Positions 11,198 to 21,679 of a stretch of 64,000 nt of DNA are shown here, one piece after another. Where the stretch lies: the NCBI RefSeq assembly GCF_029227915.1, contig NC_079882.1, forward strand, positions 12,976,001 to 13,040,000. Direction: 5' to 3'. Positions within the stretch are counted from its first letter, which is position 1. Each line of letters starts with the position of its first letter. The position numbers and the translations under genes were made by a program. Below the pieces are notes generated by a model. It saw nothing but the letters and a program-made list of their open reading frames with translations. It ran no database searches and had not been told where the DNA came from. Source of the DNA: Hydractinia symbiolongicarpus (lineage: Eukaryota; Cnidaria; Hydrozoa; Anthoathecata; Hydractiniidae).

Positions 11198-12590
11198 TCA
11201 GTTGACAAGTCGGCTCGTTGCATCTGATATCTTGAGACAATCAACATCCACTTTTATCAACCTTCGTTTTGTATTTATTGATCCTCGAATACAGAGTATT
11301 GCTGAACGCAGTAAACAAAATGATAATTTCGTCCGAAGCCAGTTTATAACGGTACTTTGTTCTAGATTTCTTTTTTCCGCTACTTTATGCGACAGAGTGG
11401 AGATAAAATGTTCTGTCTCTCGACTGGATCCCCCATATGGTGTGAAAATCAGAGGTGTAAATGATCCGTGTTCTACTTCTAGCACTCTTTGTCCATATGC
11501 ACGTTTCTTGATGTTTTCATTCGATTTGAATGCATTAGGCAGTTTCTGATTGAGGTATGTCAAAGCTAATGGGTTAAATACCCTTACGTCAAGAAATGCT
11601 CGTTGACCTCGTTGCCAGAATCCTCTAAAGCTAATGAGGAGTTTGCAGAATTGCTTAATTTTTCTCCAGTCAGCTGTTGTAAATGCGGTTCTTCGTGACG
11701 TTGATGAATATAGCCACCCATGACACATGACATAGCATGGTCAATCGTAAAGCGTTTTCCACAGAGACAAATTGTTGGTAGGAACTTCAAATCCCACCGA
11801 TATCTCATTCGTATGGCATCATAAAACTCTCTTTTGTTGAGTGCATAATTCTCAGATTTTATTGGGAGTGCTGAAAACCAGCTTGAAGCACCTTTCATTG
11901 TCGCGAAATCATTTGCTCGTAATTGGTCATTCGTCATGCGTTGGCGAATTTCTTTCAGTTTCTCGTTACGCAACATTTGTTTCTGTTTAAGGATTTTGCT
12001 TTTGATATTATTGTGTAACTGTTTGTCAAATTTATTAGACGTTTGCTGTAGTTTAATTCTTTCTGCTAGTTGTTTTGTCATTTCAACAGAATTTTCATGT
12101 TCTCTCTTTGATGATTCGACTAATATCACAATTCCCATACCACCATAGCGAATTGGTAAACTCAGTAATATTCTCTCGTTTTCATTACATTTATGTCCCT
12201 CTGTCAATGCTGGGATCAATGTATTGTCGATAAAATCGTCCAGTACTTTGATATACTTGCTCACATCTCCAAGTGTCCGGATAAAATAGTTAAATTTGTG
12301 TTGAAATCCACTTATGTAAGCAGCATAGGCAGCGTGTGGTTGAAAAAGAGCAATTTTAGCTAACTTCTTTATCTGAACAATCCATTCATTTACCAACCCA
12401 ATGATGTACTCTTCTTTCTCATCTCGTGTACCTATAAAGCTGCCAAGATATTTATTTCCATCTGTAGTGATGTTTATCTCCGTGTCACTGAAGACTTCAT
12501 CAGCTACTAATTTATGTTCATCTGTACTCTTATTAGTTGTAAACGAAACGAAGCTTTCCTATTGGCTTCTCAGGTAATAACAATGACAGG
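11198..12590 (-). pseudogene. 5'-truncated REL-endonuclease LINE, frameshifted
   Basis: Minus-strand remnant of the same retroelement class as 21793-24800. The frame from about 12540 to 11584 covers the RT thumb region (QPHAAYAAYISGFQHKF, LIPALTEGH, LLSLPIRYGGMGI) and the zinc-knuckle-like CLCGKRF....HAMSC..GG region. A second frame (11728-11198) carries the nuclease-like domain with ERAFLDVRVFNP-like spacing and the tail near SFCLLRSAILCIRGS. An in-frame stop near 12570 and a frame change near 11600-11730 show decay. The polymerase palm motifs are missing because the copy begins only at the thumb, the usual outcome of incomplete target-primed insertion. Divergence from the 22-24 kb copy shows it belongs to another subfamily. 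Confidence 0.8.
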
Positions 12591-12934
12591 GTCCGCGCAA
12601 ATATTTGAGACTAAAGCATAAATATCACAACCCTGTGCATCCAGCCTAGCTGGGCTGTTTCTCTCTGTATCCTCTCAAGGCGAATTTAAAGATTCTGCCT
12701 TGCGTGTAGTTAGGGGCGGATCTAGGGTTAGGCAGCCTAGGCAATTGCTTAAGTCTAATTTCGTGACATAGAAATAAAAATTTTCTATATAGATAGAATA
12801 ATCTATAAAAAAACTAAATTTTTATAAATTTATTTTTGGCATCCGCCGATTTCGACTATCACGATGCGCGGCGTGCGTGTTTTATTTTACTCAAAAAAGC
12901 AAACACAGGGCGATCTTAGGCAAAATGTCTATTC

Positions 12935-13140
12935 GCCTAAAACATCCGCGGGTTTTAAAGTTCCGAAAATGAATGAAAATCACAGTGGAAGAAAAAAACG
13001 CCTAAAACGTCCGCGGGTTTTCAAGTTCCAATAAATTAAATTCTGGAATGTGAAGAAAAAAGGCCTAAAACGTCCGTGGGTTTTAAGTTAAAACGCCTAA
13101 AACGTCCGTGGTTTCATGTTTAAACGCCTAAAACGACCAC
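12935..13140 (+). repeat. Dispersed CGCCTAAAACGTCCGCGGG motif array
   Basis: At least five copies of a roughly 23-base motif, CGCCTAAAACGTCCGCGGG with a TTTT tail, occur at irregular 35-60 base intervals. It is GC-richer than the flanks. Such subterminal motif arrays are often transposase binding sites; that role is inference. Confidence 0.7.
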
Positions 13141-13472
13141 GGGTATGGTTACATATGAAGCGGGGGGCGGGTCGATAATGCATAATCCAATTTCGTTTCA
13201 ATTTATTGTGCGACCACCATTTCTAGAAATCGTGGTCCAAGACTTTTGCGACGGCGCTTTCTAGAAATAGTGGTGGAAAATCGCGACCCCTCTTTTAGAA
13301 AGCGGCATCCAAACACGGCGGTGCTTCTTAGAATTAGGTGTCAGAATAATTTTTTCGGCCGCGCGTTCTAGAAAGCAGCACCAAGAGTTCTTTAGGGAAA
13401 ACGCATTCTACAAAGCATCGGTGCAAATAGTGTCCGCCGACGCGTGCTAGAATGCGTCGGCGCTCAGAATAA

Positions 13473-13858
13473 AATTTAGTATTTGCCACGAATTTTCGTT
13501 TCATTTGAGAACAACAACAACTTTGCTACCAGGGCTATTTATTTGTCAGAAGTGATGACAAATGATATAAAAGCGGTGGGCCCTGATTATATATTCGAAT
13601 AATATTTGACTGTCATACATAAGTCTGCCTGCCCCGACTATGTTCGTTCTATAATAAGTGAGAAATAATATTACACTGTCGTATATACACTGGCCTGCCC
13701 TGATTCTGTTCCTTTTATAAGTGCCAAATAATATATTTTGAGTAATAAGCCGGCCTGTCCTGATTATGTTGCCCTGATTATGTATTTTCTGCCCTGTTCT
13801 TAACTGGGGCAAACTGCCGTACTTAATCAGACCAATGTAGGCTTCGTGTATCCGTTTA
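13473..13858 (-). repeat. ATAATCGGGGC tandem-repeat family, copy A
   Basis: Reverse-complement copy of the block at about 30458-30960. It contains imperfect units of about 60-70 bases with the core ATAATCRGGGCAGGCC followed by a TTATGTATGACAG segment, and the same flanking AGCCCTGGTRGCAAAGTTGTTG tail. This copy has fewer units than the one at 30 kb, so unit number varies. Confidence 0.8.
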
Positions 13859-15029
13859 TGCAACTGTGTATCTTTGTTTCTGTTTAGGAGAGAAAACATT
13901 CTTGTAAGATAACTAAGGGACAGCTCTTTCATGAACGCAGAGTCCAAGCTAAATGTTAATAGATCTGCAGATCCCCTTTTCTCCCCTAAACATCAAAATC
14001 AGAAAAGGTAATCTTTGAATGTTGTTAGTTCTTGAAATCATAAGCACTCGGCCATGTGTCCCTGTTAAGCAGGTAGACACTACAAGTTTAAAAAACTTTC
14101 TGTTCTCTAAGAAATCGATGTATACAGTATGAGATATACTTAAACATCAAAGGATTCTACCTAGTCCCACTGCCAAATTTATACGTTAGCATATACTTTT
14201 TTATTGTGATTGTCCCTAAGAACTTTGACTTTGTGGGAACTTTTAAACAGTGGATGTTAAATGTTTTGATGTTATTTTTCTAATTTCTAACTTTTTTCTG
14301 GCTTAATAAACTGCCTTACTGTTGTGGGAGTTTCATAACATTAAAATTAATTCTTAATAGAAATTGGTGCAAAACTACACCAGTAACCCTAATACTAAAC
14401 TGTATTAACTTCATGAAGAGGTGATTACTATATACTCTTTGTAGACGTTTATTATATGTTGCTATCTTACACAGTCTAACTGCAAAGCTTTCATACTTTT
14501 ATATGCTGGTTTTCTTTGTGCATTTGCAGGTTGTTAACACAGACTATAATTTTTCAAACAATATTTCTACGTTGCACTACTGTTGACTATCTATTCCTAA
14601 AATTGTCTTGTAATGTAATTTTTTGTTGTAATGTTAGTTATTAGACTTATTGCATATTTTGAAATAAAGCAACTCCCCAACTTATTACTTGTACTCGTAT
14701 TATGTGCGTAAAACGTAAAAAGATGCTTAGACGAGGATACTTAGTACCAGTGTTTTAACAAGGATAAAGTGGTAAAACTACGGGCTTACTGTTATTTGTT
14801 TGACTATAAAGAAACTTTCGTTTCTAACCTAGGAAGGATTTTTAATAATTAAAAACCTTACTTTTGGGAAAATTTTAGCTCCTTTTACAGCAAAAACACA
14901 AAACGGCCGATTTACCTCGTACAACACCACAACCCTTGACATTACTTTGCCAAAAAATCTATCAAATTTTGCCTAACCAGAAAAAAATCCTAGATCCGCC
15001 CCTGGTAGCGTCGGCGGAAATCAATAAAT

Positions 15030-15802
15030 ATTTCAAATCTCAAAAAATATTTCAAATTCATTTTTTTAAATCCAAAAATGTATTTCAAATCAAAATATAG
15101 TTTTAAGGACTTTCTTATGAAGCAGACCAAGACAGTGAGATTGGTATTTAAAATCAACAGGGTCATAAAATTTTATTCAGCAGCCGTGCTGCAGTGCAAT
15201 TCGCCTCTCCTTTAAAGGTGGGCGCTAATTTCGAGTTGGCGGTTAATCATGCACTGGGTGCTTAATCAGTTATTCACGGCAAACTGTGCTGGGGTCTGAG
15301 ACATCATTTAAGAATGCACATTTTGCGGCTTTTAATTTTAGCAATTGGTGTAAAAACATTATAAAAAACTTTTAAGAGAGAGGGGTTGTTTTGTGATGTC
15401 GAGGTGATAATGGCTATAGCAGCAGGACTTTTCTTTCTAATAAAAGTTAACGATCTCTCATATTTTGGGTGGTTTAGCATAACTTTTCACTTGCTGAAAC
15501 AGAGTCTTCTTTTGGTTTTCTACTGCTGTTTTATAATTTGTTTTTCTGTTTGCCACAGTGGATGCAAAAACATCATGTTTGGTTAGAAACCCTCCACCTT
15601 ACATTGTGATGAAGAGCACTTGATTTAATTTTTTTTTTCAAATATGTTTTTCGATTTAAAATATATTTTGGGATTTGAAATATACTTTTCAATTTAAAAC
15701 ATATTTTCGCATTTGAAATACATTTTTCAATCTAAAAATATTTCCGAGTTTGTAATATTTCTTGACTTTTATTTTTTTGGATTTGAAATATTTATCCTGG
15801 TT
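15030..15802. repeat. Subterminal inverted repeats with ATTTGAAATAT units
   Basis: The left end (15030-15100) carries several ATATTTCAAAT-type motifs. The right end (15630-15802) carries about four units of roughly 40 bases containing the complementary GGATTTGAAATAT and TTTTCAATTTAAAA. Together they look like a long-inverted-repeat MITE. The short open frame inside (15386-15586) has no recognisable domain. Confidence 0.5.
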
Positions 15803-18519
15803 TCCGTACGACACGCTCAGTTCTTGCGCTATTTTATTTTTTGTTGTTTCCACGAGTTGTTGAATTCCACTAAATTGATTCATCACAACGTTTAAACATG
15901 GGCTTAAAGTGAGAATTTTTATTTTTACAAGATATAAATAATTTAGAACACGTTTCAATTTTAATAGAAGTCTGCGTTGAGATGTTAATGCATGAAAAAC
16001 ACATCGTAAATAGGAGAATATGTTTTGTAAAGAATATGTAACCCCAAAAAAATTTTTTGGGGGGTTAATTTTTAATTGATAATTTTGTATAAGCTAATGC
16101 TTTGTTTAGAACATGGAGGTAGCGTTTTGTGTTGGCTTAATGTAATACTGCATTATTCGTATAATGCCAGTTTACTGTGACATGACATACACTTTATGTC
16201 TTCTGGGAAAAAAAACAGAGCCGCGAAGTTGAATATGTTTAAAAATCATTCAATGCAGTAGAAAGATTATAAATAGGGAAAATTTCAACTAAAATTGTTA
16301 AAGTTAAATCTCCAGAAATTAAATCAGATGTAATTTAAAAGTCAGTCATATTCCGTCCACTGGTGCAAAATGTTGTTTCAATTAATATCGAATTTTAAAA
16401 ATGTACTGGAAGCAGAATGTAATAGGATCTTGTTGATAAAGACACTAAACTTACTTCCCTGGTTTGGTTTATTGTGTATTGCATGTTCAGGTGACAGTCA
16501 CTCCTTTTTTTAAACATCAACTTGTAATTTCAGGTTTTAGAGCTATTTGTGTTACTATTGTGTAGATTTTGAAAAAGATTTATTGAAATAATGTTAAGGA
16601 ATATACCAATCTCGTTTCAAGGGCTTCTTTTTTATGTGGCTGGCGCGAATTTTTTTCGGTGACTATCGAATTTTACACTTTGTGTACACAAACACAAGCA
16701 AAGCAGATTAAATTATTTTTGTTCCCAAGAATAGAATGTCATTACTTCAGCTGTTGTTTTAAATTCAGCAGTTAAGGTTGAAAGCATCATCGTCCCCAGG
16801 GACTTTTGCATTTTTGACATCGAGACCAGCGGCGAAAAAAACCCTGGTACAGGCTGGTGAGTTCTGTGATGCGATTGGATTACATCCAACATAGATAATT
16901 CATTTATGCGTCATAATATATGCAACGATTTACTATAAAGATGGCGGATTTTGTTACGAAAATAATGAAACAGAAAAATTTTCACAAATATTGACCAAAA
17001 AACGGTGAGCCAAACAGTAAATATTTTAATGAAAAATGTTATTTGGGCTTCCATTTTTCATTGTTGACATTTTAAATGAGAATAAAGTTTTCTTTTTTAA
17101 GCTTTGCAAAAAACATGACTTTTCGGCAATTGAAGTGGGTGAGAAAAGACTAGCTAGCTATCTTCTAACATGTATGTATATAGGCAAGAGCGTAATAAAC
17201 CATTACTGAATAAAAATAAGTTCTGTTTTTTATTTAGTTAGCTAGCAGACGCATCACACTTGTGTAAAATTTAGCCACAAAAGTTACAGCTAACTAAAAA
17301 ATGTCACATTCCGAAGCAAAATTCGGGTCTAAAAACACACAAAAAAGGGTTTACTGCTAAAATGAAATTATCCACAAGTATATTTTGCTTAAGATCCTAA
17401 AAACGTACTAACCAAAGAAAAAGTTTATGTAACTACCAAAAACACGTTTAAGTAATAAACAAGTAGATTAATCACTAACTTCTTGGGTAAGACATTAGAT
17501 TGCTAAGGCCTTTCTTGATCACAAGTTTCTCAGGTGGTTGTTTTTAGCACTTATAATTATTTTACCAAACGCAGTTCTGGAAATGTGAAGTAGACCTTTC
17601 GCGTGTTCATTAGTAGGAAATTTATCATGTCAAAGCACATTATATTGCTGTTTAAACACAGTATGTATGGCTTCTGGAATATTTTTTGCTATGATTCTAC
17701 TGTAAAAGTTGCTAACTGAGGAAAGCATCGTAGCGTACATATAAGGACCGAAGCTAAATTGACCCTAGGTTGTCTTCTTGTATTAGTATATCTCCCAACA
17801 AAATCAGCTTTACCACATTTTGTCGGTAAATAATGTTTAAGATTTCATCACTATAAAATATAGTTTCAGGTTGAACAAATAATAACTTGGTTTGAAATAA
17901 AACTTTCGAAAGTCAAGCGTTGAAAATCATAAACAACCAAACGACATCGTCTTCGCCAGATGCATGTAAAAACGAGGACTCGATCAAGTTGCTTTTACTA
18001 GCTGCACAAATTGTAACAACGAGACAAACTCATTAATTATTTTTAGTAACCAGTATACTGGTCATAAAAAGCAGCCTTTACCAGGGTCTTGTTTAGTCCT
18101 CAAGTAAGCGCTAGCAGCTTTGACATAGGCAGCAAACCCTGTGGACGAGGATGGGTTTAAAGATTTCTTTCCATGTGGACAAAGACATGGAAATTGCGTA
18201 AGCAGAAATATATGAACCTCCATGTGTTGGTGCAATCAGTTCTGCAGAAATTGAATGTTTTTTAGCAGATGGAATTATAAAATTTAAATAACGCCGAGAA
18301 TTTATTGAAACTTTTTTTGGGTGGTGAAAACTATCCATGATAATTTAACATCCTTTAACAAACCAAAGTCTGTGGCTAAAATAGTGAAGAAATTTGTGAT
18401 GCAGTTGCAAAATAACAATGTTAACAATGCAGTCAAATTGTTGAGCAACAAGAAGACATTTCAACCAATCCTTTGCAATAATACATACTTTTAAGTGTAT
18501 GTATGTGGAAAGAATATAA
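15803..18519. other. Gene-free AT-rich stretch
   Basis: I find no exon, RNA gene or clear repeat boundary that I can support. Minus-strand frames at 18338-18111 and 18563-18345 are short and show no recognisable domain. Confidence 0.5.
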
Positions 18520-19479
18520 GCTCCTATCCTAGCTAAAATTGAATTCGATGAAGAATCAGTCATTCGATACTATTACCGTTGTGGTTTTCAATACAAAGAA
18601 ATTCTTTTACACCTTGAGAAGCGCCATGCGTATTTTATAAGTAGAAGTACGTTGCTTCGTAAGCTCAAATCATATGGATTACAAAGACGACATTCTTTAC
18701 AAAATGACAATTACACACACTTAGCTAATCGAGTAAAGGAAATTGAAAGTGGTGCCGGGTCATATGGAGGCTATCGAGCAGTGTGGCATACTCTGCAATT
18801 AGAAGGTTGGCAAGTTCCAAGAAACATCGTTGCCAGTATTTTAAAAGATGTAGATCCTGAAGGAACTGATTTCAGGAAAGCTAGGCGGTTAAAAAGAAGA
18901 AAACATGCAATCCTGGTCCAAACTATGCCTGGCATATTGACGGGTATGACAAAGCAAAGCCGTGGGGATTTTTAATACATGGAGCCATTGACGGATTCAA
19001 TAGGAGGATGTTGTGGCTTAGAGTGAGCAGATCTTACAAATCACCAAGTGCTATTGCAAGCATGTACTTAATATGTGTGAAAAATGTTGCGCTGTTGAAT
19101 TGGTAACAGATTTAGGCACCGAAAATGCAATTGTTTCCGCAATGCAGTCAATTTTTCGAGACAACCCTGATGCCCATAGGTATATTCCGTCACCAAGAAA
19201 TCAAAGAATAGAATGGTGGTGGTCTTACTTGAGAAAAACTAGACTTATATGGTGGCATAACTTTTTCAATGATCTAGAGTCTGAGGGTACATTGGATTTA
19301 AGCGACGAACTAAACAAGGAATGCTTATGGTATTCTTTTCTGGGATTATACAACAAGAACTCGACGATGTGAAGGAACATTGGAACACGCACTATATCCG
19401 CAAATCAAGGTTTGATTGTGTCTCAGCCTGGCCAGATTCGATTTTTAATATACCTGGAAGTTACAGAGTACAAAAATGA
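18520..19479 (+). pseudogene. Integrase-core (DDE) transposase, frameshifted
   Basis: Open sequence from 18520 gives an N-terminal helix-turn-helix-like part (YYYRCGFQYKEILLHLEKRH, then STLLRKLKSYGL) and a segment GSYGGYRAVWHTLQLEG. After a frame change near 18920 comes the first catalytic block around HIDGYDKAKPWGF and HGAIDGFNRRMLWLRV. After another near 19070 come LVTDLGTENAIV (second Asp) and PRNQRIEWWWSYLRK (Glu). A last shift near 19340 leads to HWNTHYIRKSRF and a stop at 19477-19479. All three catalytic residues of an rve-type integrase fold are visible but in different frames. This resembles the eukaryotic integrase-core proteins common in cnidarian genomes, possibly IS3EU-like; the superfamily name is inference. 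Acidic coding-like sequence continues at about 19510-19665. Confidence 0.75.
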
Positions 19480-19829
19480 AACTTGAAGTAGAAGAAAACA
19501 AAATTTTGACGCAATGGAAGAAACAAACGATTCCGAAGATGAAAACGAAGTCACTGAGTATTTCGATTATGTAACTGCAGAGCTTAAAATCGATGCCTCA
19601 AAAACTTGGGATGAAGGCTTGAGCGTTTACCACACGCTTTTGAAGATTGCGCGTCAAGGGACATAAAAAATATATACCAGATTTTGCGGATAACATAAAT
19701 TTCTATCAAATGATATAAACTAACAAAAAAGAAAAAATATCAACAGAAGTATATATAAATATAAATAACTTTTAGAAATGTTAAGGTATATATCTAAATA
19801 TCATGTTCTTGCAAATGACTGTCCTTTAC

Positions 19830-20766
19830 AGAAACCTATGTACAGAGTTCTACGAAAACTTTCAGGACTTTTCACGTGAGCGACTGGAAGAGTTATTGAC
19901 CAACTACATGAGTGAACAACAAACAACGTTTGTTGGAAAATCATTAGAGAATGCACCATCAACTATCCCTTTCTCTTCAGCGAGATGGACCATCAACCTT
20001 TTGTTCATAATTTTGTATTTCTGTGTTTCTCGACTCCATACAGTGAAAATACGAGAAAGTGACGCAGTTAATCTTATAACAAAAAACATTTGAGATGACT
20101 TGTCAACATTGCCTTTAACTTTAGCAAGCACATCAGTTAGAGATATTTCTGGGAGGATCGGAACCAGAACTAGGAGATTCGGTATCATGATTTGTGATTG
20201 AATTATGATTTTCAGGGACAGTTGTAACAGTTGGTCTGGCAACAACAGTTGATTCTGACGAAACAGTAGATTCACTAAGTTGTAAAATATCTGTAGAAGG
20301 AGAAATGGGAGAATTATTGTTTTTCCATACTTTTAATCTTTTAATTTCGGGCTCATTGTTGTCACTTGTGCGATAACCGTTGCCAAGATCATTGAAATCA
20401 TCTTCATTATTATTTTCATTTACATCCTCATCACTCAGTTCCTCCATTTGTTCTTTGATTCTTAAGACTTTACTTTCACAAAGAAATAATGTCATTCTTT
20501 TGTAATCTTTTTGTAACTCATCTTGATATTTATATAGCACAAAAGAGCTCTTCTGATCCAGGTATGGTGACAATTTCCTTGCCACTTTCGTACAGCAGAT
20601 TATAGTAAGTTTGGTAGTGATCGTCATACAAATCTGGGTGGAACTGCTTCCATTTGTTTTCCGCACGGATTTTTATTTCATCTGCAGTTGACAGTTTCGA
20701 CACACGAAATAAAATTTTCTTCCCTCTTTTAACCATTAATCTCGATTCCTTTTCTCTCCACTCCAT
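19830..20766 (-). pseudogene. Broken HECT-like ORF opposite the integrase
   Basis: The minus-strand frame 20766-20530 reads through KWKQFHPDLYDDHYQTYYNL to an IPGSEELF segment. A frame change near 20545 leads into the 20666-20133 frame with YKYQDELQKDYKRMTLFLCE and a long acidic, Ser/Thr-rich stretch. A further frame (20090-19904) resembles the start of a HECT domain: a V-x-R entry strand followed about 30 residues later by LMVHLAEEKGIVDGAFSNDF, matching the usual pattern of a hydrophobic strand, E-x-G-x-D-G-G and EF. The catalytic Cys region is not seen. It is likely a decayed HECT-type ubiquitin-ligase-like gene; whether it belongs to the adjacent transposon is unknown. Confidence 0.5.
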
Positions 20767-20939
20767 TAAACCAATTATGATGTTACCTTTCTTTCAGAAT
20801 GCTCTTTGTTTTTTTATTCCAAGCTACTTCTTTTTTAGTGTAACCAGTCCACAGTTTGGGTTTTTCCTTTCGACAGTCAGAGAATGATTGTAGATGGCCT
20901 ATGTAGAACAGAGAAATATATGTCAACATAATGATATGT

Positions 20940-21670
20940 ATAGCTAGCACACTCATAGCTAGCACAATATTGTCTTTTCTTATTTTTTTTTCTTATAGAA
21001 CAGGATAGATTATCAGATTATTTTTTGGAAAGCCAGCTCTTGTAATTCGGTTCTTTTAGCCAGTCGTCTAAAAATTTTGATTTCCTTGGCATTATTATAT
21101 CTTAGTAATCTCTTTAGTTCTAAACAGAAATAAAAAGTAAACTATAGGAAACTTAATTGTTAGGTAAGGTCAAGTGAAATATAATATAGATATACCATGG
21201 TAGATAAATACTAAAACAATGATAAAACTAGAAATCAACCAAGAAAGCTTAAAAAAAGAATTTGATGATGCTTAAAAATTAAATATGCAGTCTTCAAACT
21301 AAATTCCAGGACATTCCAGTACAATCTCTAAAAAGAAGGAAAGTCCAGGGCATTCAGGGACATTCCAGGACAAAAACTAAATACCAGGATATTCCAGGAC
21401 ATTTCATGAAAACACCATGAAAACACCATGAAAATGATCATCAGAAGGACTATTACTGTTTTCTCTCGAAACAGTTTCATTATCCACTAAATCATCCAAA
21501 CAGATTTAAAAAAGAAGGAAAACAGTTTTCTCACTTACCTTTTCCACAACCGGAGCAATATTTCGATTTATGAGGTATTTGCGCACCACAATGGTTGCAG
21601 AACATATCCCATCAAAGTGGTAGGTCTGAGTCACAAAGTGTGGTCATAAAACGTAAACAAAACGCACATT
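20940..21670. other. Gene-free stretch with ATTCCAGGACATTCC repeats
   Basis: Between 21300 and 21420 there are four or more copies of a short CAGGACATTCCAG-type motif and a tandem GAAAACACCAT doublet. Elsewhere I see nothing coding. Confidence 0.5.
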
Positions 21671-21679
21671 GAATTCTTT

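Larger units (their letters stand above)
12712..15003. mobile_element. Non-autonomous TIR DNA element (2.3 kb)
   Basis: A perfect 15-base terminal inverted repeat, AGGGGCGGATCTAGG, lies at 12712-12726 and (complement) 14989-15003, followed on both sides by a GTTAGGCA match. Similar CAGGGGCGGAT ends occur on hAT-type elements, but no hAT transposase is present and I could not find a clean 8-bp target duplication, so the superfamily is open. The interior holds repeated CGTCCGCGG motifs (12935-13140), TTCTAGAAAGC-type repeats (13210-13460) and a reverse-oriented copy of the ATAATCGGGGC repeat family (13473-13858). The single open frame inside that copy translates this repeat and is not a real gene. 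Confidence 0.75.

Noticed and set aside
11187-11549. Plus-strand ORF of 120 residues
   Set aside because: It is the antisense shadow of the LINE nuclease domain on the minus strand.
13546-13947. A 133-residue protein-coding gene
   Set aside because: The frame translates a tandem DNA repeat that recurs at 30.5 kb in the other orientation; the protein similarity follows from the repeat.
18520-19479. Bacterial insertion sequence or contamination
   Set aside because: Codon use and composition match the neighbourhood, there are multiple frame decays, and the sequence resembles integrase-core proteins of cnidarians more than bacterial IS transposases.
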